This document shows, in pieces, positions 1 to 11,598 of a stretch of 64,000 bases of DNA; the stretch's first letter is position 1, and the number at the start of each line of letters is the position of its first letter. The position numbers and the translations under genes were made by a program. The notes under the pieces are model-generated. The model was not told where the DNA came from. It ran no database searches and saw nothing but the letters and a program-made list of their open reading frames with translations. Origin of the DNA: Biscogniauxia marginata (lineage: Eukaryota; Ascomycota; Sordariomycetes; Xylariales; Xylariaceae); NCBI GenBank assembly GCA_022695795.1, contig MU404093.1:124001-188000 (forward strand), written 5' to 3'.

Positions 1-424
1 CAGGACGTCTTCTCTCAGTGCCTAACTAGCTAGCAATTGACTAGTTAGATATCATAGATAGATGCCTTAACCTCTTCTAACCTCAAGTGTGTACTTCCTC
101 TCCAGTAGCCATGTCTGGGCCTGATCAGCTTTAATGAGACCTACATTCATTTTCTCAGCAATGGCTAACCTACGTACTATGCGACGGGCTCCTCTCAATG
201 TAGTACTACTGCGCGGGCGCTTTCGGAGAAGAGCGCTTAGGAATATGACAACCTACCAACTCGAAGCGATTCCCCCCCGGGGAAAATATCCTGCCGCGGT
301 GCATATCATTCCATACATATCCTCGTGTTTTTGTGAGAGGTTTGATAATATAGGTAGATGTGGCGTAGTAGGTATTGATGCCCGTCTGATGACGGTCTAG
401 GGCGTGAGATATCATCAAACCCCC
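1..424. other. Left-edge intergenic stretch, no gene seen
   Basis: This stretch lies downstream of the CSL4 stop codon. Short open frames exist on both strands, but none has a recognisable product, splice signals or biased codon use. It probably holds the 3' UTR of CSL4 and spacer to the next gene outside the window. Confidence 0.6.
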
Positions 425-1286
425 TTAAAAAGGCTTCGCGACCTTCCTGCTCTCACCGAGGCCGGTCTCCGGGTCCTTGTACTCCTTCCAACTGACGGGA
501 TACATGGTGTTTCCGGCCTCGCTGGTGGCCATGATGACGCCAAGCTCGTTGCTCGCCGTCGACAGGTAGTAGTTTGCCTGGTCACCTAGCGATATCTAGA
601 AAAGAAAAGATTAGACAGACTTTTTCCTCCTCCGAGAGTAGATTATGAGAGAGAGAAGGAGAGACAAAGAGGTGGAGTAGGGGAGGGAAACAGAACAACA
701 GAAAAAAACTCACCACCTGCGCCCTGACGATGTCGCCCGGGCGGAAGCTCTCGTATATCTTGACGCGGTCCTTCTCGGTGGCGCGCACGTCCTGCACGCG
801 GATGAGGCCCTGCCACTCGGCCTCGAGCACCGTGTCGCCGACGACGAGGATCGCGACGGTGGCCTGCCGCGGCGTGATGCGCGTCACGCGGCACAGGACC
901 ACGTTGTTCACCTCGGGCAGCACCTCACGCCTCTCCTTCCCCGGCGGCGAGGTGCTGCTGCTGCTACTGCTACTAGCTGCGCGTAATACCGATATGGTGG
1001 GCAGTGCCTGTGTTTGTTGCTGTTGGTGTTGGGTATTGCGGCCGTTGGAAGAGGAAGAGGAAGTCTGCTGCTGCTGTAGGGCGGCTATCCGGTGCAGGCG
1101 CTTGGCGGGGCCGGCCGGTGCTTGCTGTTGTGCTTTGGCCTTCTCGGGGGCTGGCGGGTGGGAGACGCTTACGGTGCCGAGCAGGGAGGAGTACAGGTTC
1201 GACTCGTGGATGTGCGTCCCCGAGCCGGCGACGTACTTGTCCGCCGGGCCCAGTAGCTGTCCCGGGACGGCAATGGTTTGCGTCAT
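425..1286 (-). CDS. csl4: Exosome complex RNA-binding subunit Csl4
   Basis: Csl4 is an S1-domain cap subunit of the RNA exosome, which processes and degrades RNA 3'-5' in nucleus and cytoplasm. Exons are 1286-714 and 595-425 on the minus strand, joined in phase 0 by an intron with a GTGAGT donor and a TAG acceptor, giving 247 residues. The N-terminus (residues 4-45, VPGQLLG... followed by a glycine-rich turn and GTVSVS) is the Csl4 N-terminal fold. The S1-like domain starts near residue 126 and continues across the intron into the conserved ISLGDQ, YYLSTA and NELGV segment. The start at 1286 is preferred over the upstream ATG at 1316 because MTQT leads directly into the conserved domain. An oddity is the Gln/Ser-rich insert at about residues 72-113 between the two domains. 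The gene is divergent from ERG2 with about 525 bp between starts. Confidence 0.96.
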
Positions 1287-1811
1287 GGCGAGGCTCTTCG
1301 ACGGTGGCCTATGCAACTATTCTTTGGTGTTGAAAAAGAGTGGGAGGGGGGGGAAGCTTCATCGAAAAGTTACGTAGGTACTTTTATGCCTAAGGTAAAT
1401 TTAATTTTATCAGATGGGATTTTTTGATAAGTGATTAAATTGAATGATGCAAAGACGGTATCGGAGCTTTGCTCAACGCCGATCCCGTACAAGTGGTACA
1501 AGGTTTAATGCTAGCAGCTGATTGGCCAATGGCAGAAAATCGTGCGTGGTCCGGCTGCTTGGTGACTTGGTTCCTGAGGACCCACAAAAAAAGTTGTTGG
1601 ACCCCTGATTGCATATTATTGATTCTAAGCTTCCCTAATCAACAGCTCAGCTCTCACCGTTAATCTTTTTTTTCTACTTCCCTCTCTATTCGCTTTTATT
1701 AGCTTCTTTTTATTATTACCTGTTGTTTCTTTTTCACCATATTCTTCATCCCCTCGTTTTCGGTTTCTTCCTCTGTCTGCATTTCTTTCTCATTCCATCT
1801 TACACACCACA
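1287..1811. promoter_or_regulatory. Shared divergent promoter region CSL4/ERG2
   Basis: This 525-bp region separates the two start codons. It is AT-rich next to ERG2, with long pyrimidine tracts at about 1665-1800 that probably belong to the ERG2 promoter and 5' UTR. A perfect palindromic CCAAT element lies inside it at 1521-1530. Confidence 0.7.
1521..1530. promoter_or_regulatory. Palindromic CCAAT box (ATTGGCCAAT)
   Basis: The 10-bp perfect palindrome ATTGGCCAAT presents CCAAT on both strands. It lies about 235 bp from the CSL4 start and 282 bp from the ERG2 start. CCAAT boxes are bound by the fungal CCAAT-binding complex (HAP2/3/5 type). The position suggests one site acting in both directions; this is inference from sequence and location only. 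Confidence 0.45.
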
Positions 1812-2681
1812 ATGCCTCCCAAAAAATCCTCAGGGTCGTCGCCGCCGCGCCGCGCAAACGGAGGAGCAGCAGCAGGAAAAGCAGCGGCAGGGAAAGCAAA
1901 AAGCTCTGGTTGCAGCTTTACGAAGCTGTTCGCCGTGCTTGCTGTAGTGGTCGGCATCTTTACGCCCGTAGTCTATTTTCTGGAGCAGAGGCTCGAGAGC
2001 TTTTACCAGTTCGACTTGGAACACCTCAACGATCTGGCTCAGCGCAGCGTCAAGACCCATGGCAACGACACCCGCGCTATGATCGACTACATCGTCTCGG
2101 AGCTTCATGGCATTCATCCGACTACCATCAACCTAGACGAGGAGTGGGTCTTTAACAATGCTGGCGGTGCCATGGGCGGCATGTACGTTATCCATGCCAG
2201 TAAGTAACACCCCTTTTCTCACTGCTCCCGCCACCGTCTAGATCCAATCTATGTCTTCCCTTTTTCCCTCCTTACTTCTCTTCCAGTCATTAGGTAGCTA
2301 ACGTAATGCGTCTCAGGCATCACCGAGTACCTGATCATATTCGGCACCGCGGTCGGCACCGAGGGCCACACGGGCCGCCACACCGCGGACGACTACTTCC
2401 ACATCCTGACGGGCGAGCAGTGGGCCTACGCGCCCGGCGCCTTCGAGGCTGAAGTCTACCCCGCTGGAAGCGTACACCACCTGCGCCGCGGCGACGTCAA
2501 GCAGTACAAGATGCCCGAGGCCTGCTTCGCGCTCGAGTACGCCCGCGGCTGGATCCCGCCCATGCTGTTCTTCGGCTTCGCCGACGGCCTCTTCAGCACC
2601 CTCGACTTCCCGACCCTGTGGCGTACCACCGCCGTCACCGGCCGCCAGATGATCGGCAACCTCCTAGCTGCCAAGTTTTAG
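1812..2681 (+). CDS. erg2: C-8 sterol isomerase Erg2
   Basis: Erg2 moves the C8 double bond of fecosterol to C7 (episterol) in ergosterol synthesis at the endoplasmic reticulum, and it is the fungal homologue of the sigma-1 receptor. Exons are 1812-2199 and 2317-2681; the intron has a GTAAGT donor, a GCTAAC branch site and a CAG acceptor, giving 250 residues. A basic, low-complexity N-terminus (1-35) precedes one transmembrane helix at about 36-56. Then comes the conserved family body, including the [11 protein letters not shown] stretch, [17 protein letters not shown] and the acidic-aromatic C-terminal part [20 protein letters not shown]. Length is normal for filamentous-fungal Erg2. In yeast this enzyme is a target of morpholine fungicides. 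Confidence 0.98.
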
Positions 2682-3477
2682 AAAGGCAACCAACCTCTTT
2701 TCTACCTATTTCTATTGGCTATCTCCCCCATCTTAGGACTTCAAGTAGCCGAGGAAAAGAGTAGAGTAGAGTAGAAAAAGGAGAAACATAGTGACATGCT
2801 GTACAGCGGCGCGCGAACTTTGTAATTATAATCATTTAGATCTGCCATGACATACATATATATATATATATATCTACATGGAGAAATCCTCATGAGATGG
2901 GGACTGGGGGGAGCGGCCTGGGATAAGAGTTGTATGGGACAAGAAATGATGAACTGTGGATGCTGGATTCACAGTTCGATATTTCTAGAGGTTTATGAGA
3001 CGGTTGTTCCATCAATCGATATTTTTCGCCCCCCTAACCCCCTTCAACAAAAAAAAGAAGAAAAGATAGCTTCCGCTCAAGTTAGAAGCCCTCAATGGCA
3101 TTTTCAAGTGAAGAGTGATTATACAGTATTTCACATATGTAGCACAAATTTGAACGTCTCCATTTAGGAAGCTGAAGAAGGCAGAAGAAAGCCGAAAGAA
3201 AAACGACTCCGTGAAAATGAAGTAATCCATTCATTCGCTGCTCAAACCTGTACCTAGAATATAAAATAACTCCATCCCCCTTTCCCCGATAGCCCCCCCG
3301 AACCCAGAAACCATGATAAATGCACCGCAAACCAGCCAATGCAAAGGTATCTCGCATAACCAACAATTCCCCATGCTCCGCGCTATCCCATGCTGTAGAA
3401 AAGAGCGAAAACCACCAAAAAAAACCACCCAAAAATATAAAAAACCTTTTTTTTATAAATAAAAATGCAAACCTCCC
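2682..3477. other. Convergent 3' intergenic region, ERG2/DNA ligase
   Basis: About 800 bp between two converging stop codons. It contains an (AT)9 microsatellite at 2856-2873 and A/T-rich runs that probably belong to the 3' UTRs. No gene is seen; the open frames on both strands lack recognisable content. Confidence 0.6.
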
Positions 3478-6400
3478 TTATGCAACACCGACGTACCACC
3501 GCCTCCACGGGCTCAAGGCCGTCGTCCTCCCGGACTCCTCCTCCGCGACGGACTCCAGGAGCCTCCAGTCGTACACGGCGACCCACTCGCGCGCGCCGTC
3601 CCGCGTCCTCGGGCCGGCCCGCTCGACCTCCTGGAGGAAGGCCTCGGTGGCCTCCCGGCGCCGGGACTCGACGAGGCAGATCTTGCGGGCGCGGGTGCGC
3701 CGCTGCCGCCGCCCAGGAGCGATGCCGTTGTGCCGCGCCGCCTGGCCCCCCGTCTCTGCCTCGCCGCCGTCCCGATGCCAGGCCGCGGGGTCGACGAGGA
3801 ACTCGCCGATCCCGTGGCCGCGCAGCAGGTTGTCCGTCACCCATGCGTACGTGGAAATGCAGGGCGACAGCAGCAGGGAGTAGCCGGCGAACGCGCATTT
3901 TAGCCCTGCCACCGGGCAAGCGCCCGGGTTGACGTTGGACGATTGGACGGCATGTCTCGTGCTGGCCGTGGGGGGTTTCTCCTGTCGCAGCGTGTCTTGC
4001 TCGCTACGCGCGTTGTTGGCCGGCGGCGAAGAGGGCGGGCCGGGCGCGGTGTAGAACGACCTGGCAGGAGACGAGGAGGCGCAAACCGGAGGTTTGGCCG
4101 TCGTGGGCCTCCGGGCCTCGGAAGCGGGAGAAGAGGGAGTTCTGTCGGGATTCTTATTTCGCGGCGAGCCTTGTTCGGTAGGTAACATGTTCTGCTCGAT
4201 TTTCGCTAGCGGCTGCCGTTTTCTGACGGGAGACGTAACGTCCTCACGAATCTTCACTGGCGTCGAAGACCCCGACCTTGGCCCATGGGATTCTCGCCGG
4301 GGCCTCTTTGCTCTTGGTGTACAAGACCCAGGCTCATGCACTCGTTTAGTAGAGCCTCCACGGGTGGGACTGGTACCACCACGCTTTCGCAAAGAGCTTT
4401 CCCCTCGTGTAGGGGTCATTGCAGATGACATTGGAGGTGTCAGAACTGTCGGCGATGTCTCTCTTATGAGGGATACTTGTTCTCTCTTGGATTCTTCCAC
4501 TATAGTCCCCAGGGTTTCACCGCGTAGCATTGCCGTACTATCAATAGCCCTCGGGGATAGACTCGCCCCTGAGGAACAGCTCCGCTGGCTGCTAGAATCA
4601 TCGACGATTCTACGGGGACCGACTTTTTCTAGAGCGGTTATCCAGTCCCGCATTTCTTGGCTGTCCTCATCCTGGGGCATTTCTGTTGCTGCTGTTGCAG
4701 CTTCCTGAAGTTCAGTGAACGTGATGGCCTCTCTCCAGGACCTATCAAAATGTACCTTGGACACCATCGGAAATCGCATACTTAAAAAATTCGTATTGGG
4801 TGCCTTCTCGAATGAGAAACATCGTACATCAAATACCATAGGCTCTAGAAAGAGAACCCCTGGCGGCTTACCACTTCCCAGACCAAGAAGATCCAAATCA
4901 AATGTTGTGTCTTCATTAAAAGGCACAGACGGATGACTGCAATGAGTCACGACAGTCTGGAGCATAGTCTCATTAAGCTCAACCACATTCAGAACCATGA
5001 ACCGTGGTCTTTGCATACCAAGGACTGACTGATCTCGATCATCGAGACAACCGATGAAGAAATGGGTCCACTTGAGATTTGGAATCCTGTATGTTTTGGC
5101 CTTCACAGGGTCATACGATGCGCCCACCACTGCAAAGTCCCCAACATCTCCCCATCCCTGTACATACTCCTTTTTGAGCTTGATGTTGCAAGAGGTGTAC
5201 GACTCACGGTCAGCGGAAAAGTCGAAATAAGGTTCATCCGGCTTTAATACCAATCCCTCTGAACGTCGAACAATACATTTTGCAAAAGCTTCTCGCAGCT
5301 CTTCTGCAGCTGTGAGTCTAGAAAGCGAGATAACCTGACGCTGTACTGTTGCAGAATAACCCGTTCGACAGGTGATGAGATTAGTCAATCGCTTCATCCG
5401 CTCGGACTGCCGAAGGCCCAGAAGAGATTCGTCATCGATCATCAAAACGTCGAAGTAAACGATCATGAGATGCTCATGATCGTGGCGCCTATATGCGTTA
5501 GTACCATTATATTTATAATGAGGCTTATACATACTGAGAATCGAGCCGTGTTCCAATGAAGGATCCTGATCTAGAGACATGTTTCCGGATTTTATGAAAC
5601 GGCAAGATCTTGTGGTCCTATCAGCCGATAAGTAGGAGAGCTAGCAGAACTAGCAAATCGAGAACTCACCTCAGTGCTATATACGACCAACTCTCCCTCC
5701 AAAATACATCCCTGCTTGATCGGGCAGTCTGGGCCACCTATCTTTAACGATTCACGAATAGCACTAGCCAAGGTTAGCAAGACTATGATCAAATAAAGAG
5801 GACACGTAAGAACATCTCACCTATGCAGGCCTACGCGATCCTGGGTGCTGTCCTTTCCACTCTTCGAGAATATCTGGATGCACTGGTAGCCTCTACTAAG
5901 GTCAATGTGAACCTGACAGTATTCACCGTCTAGTTTCTGTTCGCAACTGACGATCCGACCTCTACCCATCTCAAGACAGTGGTTGATGCTCCTGGCTTTA
6001 AGCCATAATTGCCGACCAACCTTCATCCCTAATTTGGGTTTCAGCATACTAGCCACGCGAGCTTGGTCATCGGAGGACCCATTCATGTAGCGCAAAAATT
6101 CCGCAGCTACTGTAAAGTCATCACGGATTTTAAGCATCTGGGGTAACAGGCGGTGGTAGCTGCGGAAGACGGCAGAGTGGTCTAAGAGTATCGGCTCATA
6201 AGACTTGAGCACAAGACGAGTAAACCATTTTGCGTCACGAGCGCTTAGACGTTTGTAAAGGCTGGTCAGAGCCTCGTTCGCGGGCCTTAGGTCTCTGTTA
6301 TTTCGAGAAGCCCGGACGGCTGGAGAGCTGAACCTACAGGCCGAAGCAATCTCCCCTAGTACTGAATCTATCTCCTCGACAGTAAGAACACCAGTTCCCC

Positions 6401-6871
6401 AGTCCGGGTTAGGCTAAGTAATTCCATCCTAGTCAGTTTATATTCATATGCAGATGGCAACACAACGATATTACTAGAAAAGGGGACTGCGGCTCTATCC
6501 ACACGAGAGCTTAATAAACTCACAGTTCGTTTTAGAATGCCCTCAACACATTCGCCAAGATTCACGCCTAGACCAGGAGTCTGGTAACGTCGTAATTCTT
6601 TCACTCTCGAAGCTCCCAGTAGGAAAGCTTGACCGATAATACTCTGGAGTCGAGGGGCCTGGATGCAGTAAACCCGGTCGGTTCTCCGTTCGGGGAGGAG
6701 CGTCGACAATATTGCGCATGCATCATTTCCTGGCGCATACAAAAGCGCACAATGCTCATCGAACCACTGCGCAATTATTAATTTGCCAGGCGTCTGTTTC
6801 GTTTTTGGTTTGCGTATCTCGATCTCGAGTTGTTGGAGTAAGTCGCATATATAACCATAAGGAAAAGGCAT
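3478..6871 (-). CDS. ATP-dependent DNA ligase, ligase IV-like, with one BRCT-like C-terminus
   Basis: Five exons on the minus strand (6871-6524, 6413-5821, 5763-5670, 5617-5535, 5488-3478) give about 1042 residues; all junctions keep frame. The fourth intron (5489-5534) has a GTATGT donor and a TACTAAC branch site. Ligase motifs appear in order. Motif I is EQKLDGEYC with the lysine to be adenylated near K276. Motif III is LEGELVVY, IIIa is VYFDVLMID, IV is SEGLVLK and V is IKLKKEYVQG. Motif VI in the OB fold is RFPMVSKVHFDRSW. A DNA-binding N-terminal domain precedes motif I. A long Ser/Pro/Arg-rich region separates the OB fold from a BRCT-like end (about 897-1042) closing in VYDWRLLESV. Canonical ligase IV has two BRCT repeats and an XRCC4/Lif1-binding linker, which I do not see. 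It may be a separate fungal ligase lineage; its role is unknown. The exon 4 acceptor could be 9 nt further 3'. Confidence 0.88.
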
Positions 6872-8432
6872 TGCGGTTATAATTAGGTCATGGCAGGATA
6901 GAGAAAAGAACTTTAGGGAAACGACGGGAAAGAGTCGGCATTGCAGGCAAGAAGTTAACCTAATTATATCTATCAGGGAGGCAGCAAAGAATGCCTGGCT
7001 TGTGGTGGGAACGAAGGGAGGCAACTAAGAGCTAGTTAGCCGGCTTATTGTTGCTTCACATTGTTATTTGCTTGATGAAAGCTTCCATTTGAATAGGCTG
7101 GAACAAAGAACTGCGGGTTGAAAGCACAAACCTCATCAGGGACGGCACTTATAGACAATTAGTTATGTAATCCGCATCGTATGAGAAGGCGTGATTTGCC
7201 GACGCGGGGTCAAAGGATACCTACTGTACAAACGCAACGCGAGAGCTGATAACGGGTGCTCACGTGATGCTACCTCCACGCTGTTTGCTGTTGGTTGTTC
7301 CCCAGATGTCGTCAGCTGTCGCACAGGTTAATAGGTACAGGGACCGAGCTAGGTCTTGGCACGGTTAGGCCGGGCTGGCCCCACTCGCTTAGAAGACATC
7401 ATTTCCCCTGCAGGGAGGAGGGGCCAGTCAAACGATCCATCTCCCATCGCCGGGAGCTTGGCCTGGCAGGCAGATCATGGATTACCCCTAAACGCACAAC
7501 ACAACCACGGCAGCGCCAGATAGCACGACTAGCCATCTGTACACCCCCATCAGTACGGATTATGCCCGCACGAGATGCAGGCCATCTGGTCTAGTTTGTA
7601 GAGTTCCCCCTTTGCCGTTTGGTTGCCGGGGGATTCAGCAGAAACATTCGACCCAAATACGACCGCAGGCAAGGCGAGATGAGAGTCATTAGATCTACCT
7701 ACTTAAAGCCGATCCTGATCCTGGAATCAACTTGGGTGTTTTCCTTCGAAGAGTCCGGATCCCCGCTCATTTGATTTTTTATAGGAGGTATTTTCTTTTA
7801 CTATTAACTCGAATGCTAGAACGTCTACCTACCACTCCCACAAACATACTTACAACAACCTTTTTCTGATATTCCCACCCACGCTGCTAGTTCACACCCA
7901 CACCCATACACACACACACCCAAGCATCTTGATAACGGTCCACAACTGCTTCCAGTCAGAGGTCGGAGATGGGGACCCATTGACCCTCGTTGCCCCCCAG
8001 CAACTCCTATCACCATTCGCCGCCTAGACCCAGCTACCCCAGGCCGCGCCATTCAAATCTCATCAGCGACGTACCCGCCAATTTCCCACACCCCCCCGTC
8101 GAGCTCCAGTCGCCCGCCCTGAAAATAACCCTCTCCCTTGACAGGCGTCCCTGCTCGATTATGCGGCCGCGGGCTACGATTTATTTCCATCCATGAAATC
8201 CGTTCAGCTCTTACAAATTTGTTTGATTTCCACCTCTTCCAACATTCTCTTCAACGACTCCCGTCTCGACAGCATCATCTCTGCTCTGTATTCCAGACGA
8301 TTCTACCCGGGGAGACAGAGGCACCGTCATGCCACTAGTGCCCCAGCTACTCTCTCACCGCAACATCAACCCCGGCGATCCTATTGCATCAGAGAGTCAT
8401 CCAAACTAAGGACCGTCAAACCGCTCGTCTGG
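6872..8432. promoter_or_regulatory. Divergent upstream region, DNA ligase / unknown-function gene
   Basis: This 1.56-kb region separates the ligase start (minus) from the start chosen for the next gene (plus). The part from about 7700 to 8430 is C/T-rich with (CA)n near 7890-7920, as expected for a long 5' leader. No further gene is supported. Confidence 0.5.
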
Positions 8433-10103
8433 ATGAACATGGCTCTAGCTCACCGCCGATCTCGTGGCTCGCAAGATGCAACTCCCTCTCTGGACGCCGT
8501 TTTGGCCGCTTCTGGTGTCGATATGAAAGCTGATGCATCATCTCCTGCTGCTTCGGCCACTCTGCCAGAGACAAGCCAAGATGATGGGGCCAAGACTGGA
8601 GACTCGTGGGTGCTCTCAACGCCTCCCCCCTCCCTGCCTCGGAGCGAGACATTCGAGACACGTTCAAGCCGCTCTACTTCGTCGGTATCGAGAAACACCA
8701 ACCGACTGTCTTTAACGTTGCCAATTGCACCACCTAGTGCTATCTCCTCAAGGCCTACTCCTTCTACTTCGGTGCCGCCAACTCCCATCGATACTTCAGC
8801 CCTAAACACGCCTGTCGATCCCAATGACTTCGTTATTGCCATCGCTGCTCAGGAGCGTCGTGTCTTGGAGTTGCGCGAAGAGCTCAGCCGAGCCGAGAGT
8901 GAGCTGAAAAGCCTGCAGAAACAGTATACGATTTCCCAGAGCTACAGAAAGAGGTCTTCCACTAGAAATGTCGAGCCTACTCGAGGAATGGCGTCGCCAG
9001 CTAATACTCAGGATGATCGCGAGGATATCACCGCAGCTAGGCGCAGTACCGAATTGGAGAGGAGGAAGGCTATCTTGCTTGCGCAAAGTCAAGCTGCACC
9101 CCGTGAGCACAAGAGGACAGTCATCCGTGGCGGCCATACCCGTACATTATCACTGCTCTCGCCTACGAGATCTACTAGCGACACGTCGATCCATGAAGAT
9201 CAGGACTTGCTTAGGTCTCCAGATATATACACCAGGCGTTCCCCCAATACTGCGCCCTTAAGCAAGCGTGCGACTTGGGCCCCCCTGCCAACTTCGCAGT
9301 CGAATGGAATGAAACAGATTGCCAATGATTTCAAGCAAGGCCTCTGGACTTTTGTGGAGGATCTGAGGCAAGCAACCGTGGGAGACGAGGCGATTTCAGG
9401 GACAACCCACAGGACCAGCGAGATGGTTTCTAGGCTTGGCAAGATGGATGGCGACCAAGACACGATCCGTGCCTCCGCTACGAACCGTGGTCGCATCCCA
9501 TTCCCTTCCGAGCCTGACTTGACAGCTGATAATCAAAGTAAATCGCCCCCTGGCAGTTTCACCGACCGAGTCCAGCACAGGCGAAGCACCTCAAGACCAG
9601 AACCAAAGGCTAGAAAACATTATTCCTGGACGCCGTTGACATTTGACAGCTTCGATGATGATGACTGGTCGAACTGGGAGTCGCCGACGGTGAAATCATC
9701 GCGCTGGAGTGGTAGCACCATGAATGGCGAGTATGTCGTTCCTGCTATTCCTGAGAAGATTGACGAGAATGAGGCAACACTGTAAGCACACCAGCATCAC
9801 CTTTAGCCATCGCTCATGTGCAAGGCACAAGACAAGGACCAACTCCAGCACAATGAGAATCTAACCGTATCTGTCAACAATAGTAGGCGCAAGCGTTCTA
9901 GAAGTGAGCTCAGATCGCCGTCTCCACAGACCCCGAGCAAGCTAGAGGAACTGCCTCAAGCCATTCTCAACCGGCTCTCGCCTACCAACCTCAAGAACAC
10001 AACCTCTAACTTTATCAAGGAGTGGGAGAAGAGCCTATCGCCGACTAACGAGTCTACGACGTTCGAATCCGCTTTGCAAGATATCCGGAACAGCATACTG
10101 TAA
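8433..10103 (+). CDS. Fungal protein of unknown function (DUF4048-like)
   Basis: Two exons, 8433-9781 and 9884-10103; the intron has a GTAAGC donor, a CTAAC branch site at 9861 and a TAG acceptor. The product is about 522 residues, Ser/Thr/Pro-rich and mostly predicted disordered. A short coiled coil (QERRVLELREELSRAESEL) lies about one third in. Then come a basic block, the RTLSLLSP motif, a KRATWAPLP segment and an amphipathic stretch ending FKQGLWTFVEDLRQATVGD. The C-terminus has repeated LSPTN motifs (NRLSPTNL, KSLSPTNE), which look like proline-directed phosphorylation sites. The overall pattern resembles the fungal family DUF4048; this is from memory of the family, not a search. An in-frame ATG at 8193 would add 80 residues, but that stretch reads like pyrimidine-rich leader. 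Function is unknown. Confidence 0.75.
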
Positions 10104-11598
10104 CGGACTCCACGCGACAAACTTGTTTTATTTCAAAACTATTTCATAGAAACTGTATGCCCATCGGACTTCACGCGGACCGTCTCATTGGGGGAGACAC
10201 GATTCATCGCACTGGCTTTATAAGCGCTTATGAGTTTTTGATTAGTAACTCATGACTCACGACAGGATTTAGAAACCGGTGTTGTTTGACCGGAGGAGGA
10301 ATTGCGTTCGTTCCGAATGAGATCGAGCATGGGTAGTGCTTGCTTTGAGTCACTATTCATGCGTCCCTCAGCGGTTGCTGGGGACTCTAGAGGGTTGGGT
10401 ATATAGACAGAGCCCTGCAAGGGGCAAATTGTGTGTGCAAGTGTTCGCGTGTTGGCCCTGACGGGAATCAGGACGGATGGATATATATGTATGTGTGTAC
10501 TTTTACAGATAATGACTAATGACGTCTTATGAGGATAGAGACTATAATGTACAATGGAACTACAAGTCATTTACGGCTTTATCTTGGCAAGTGATTAAGT
10601 ACTCGTCTCGAGGAGTAATTTGGTTAAGATACTTAGCTTAGGTTTATATGAGATACATTAAGTAGGTAGGTAGTACAACTGGTAAATTAAATTACCTACC
10701 CATATATCCACTTGTCTGCTTTCTCCGCCCTGGTTTAAGTAAAAAAGAGGGAAACTTGAACTATATAAGGTAGAGGTAGGTATGTATTGTCCAAGTACGT
10801 AAACACTATGTATAAAATATAAAAGAAAGAAACAAGAGATTCGAGATTCGAGAGAGAACATAATATGTTCGCGTATTTTTAATTTCAAGGTCGCGGTAGT
10901 AAATATAATAATACCTCCTCGCCTTCCCTTTTTACTTACTTGCTGTTTTACATTTTTACCTAGGTATTTACTTACATATAAATATACATTAATACCTGGT
11001 TAATAGTAAATAGTACAATACAAAACATATTCTATCTTAATGAAAACCCACCGAACATATAATATAATAGCGGCACCCTCACCTGATAGAAAGCTCTTGC
11101 CATGATACACACATACCATAGTATAGCAAGGCCCAAGGATTTTTCTCTGGAACCTTTGTCCTGGACATAAGGATAAGGTGGTGATTTGCACTTCATAGTT
11201 GTTTTAGATGACAAAACTGACTACCTAAGATACCATGGGTATCTACCTTGTATAACTAGTCCCGCTGTCGGTCTACCTATATGCATGCGTATGCATTGTA
11301 TGTATCTTGACTGCCCGAGAATCTCTCTATGTACAAATGCCGGTACTGTAGTCGCTTCAGTGATGCAAATAAAAGCAAAATTGCAACCTGCCAACGCCCG
11401 GCTAATGCTTGAATGACCACTGGTTTTTTTTATTTTTGGTTTTTTCTTTTCTATTTACCCTGAGCTCTTCTGGAATCGATGATGCGATCCTTCTAGGGAC
11501 GGATAACGGCTAATACCTGAAGAGTACTGGTCCATACTTCATGCCATGGCGAATCCGATCGACTGGCACATATCAAACCCAACAGTATTAGTAGAGAC
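10104..11598. other. Convergent 3' intergenic region, no gene seen
   Basis: About 1.5 kb between the stop codons of the unknown-function gene and PUS4. It is AT-rich and carries several copies of the dispersed TAGGTA/TACCTA motif (for example near 10661-10672, 10690 and 10960). No coding potential is supported. Confidence 0.6.

Noticed and set aside
8193..8432. 80-residue N-terminal extension of the unknown-function gene
   Set aside because: An ATG exists at 8193, but the translated stretch resembles pyrimidine-rich leader rather than protein. Kept only as an alternative.
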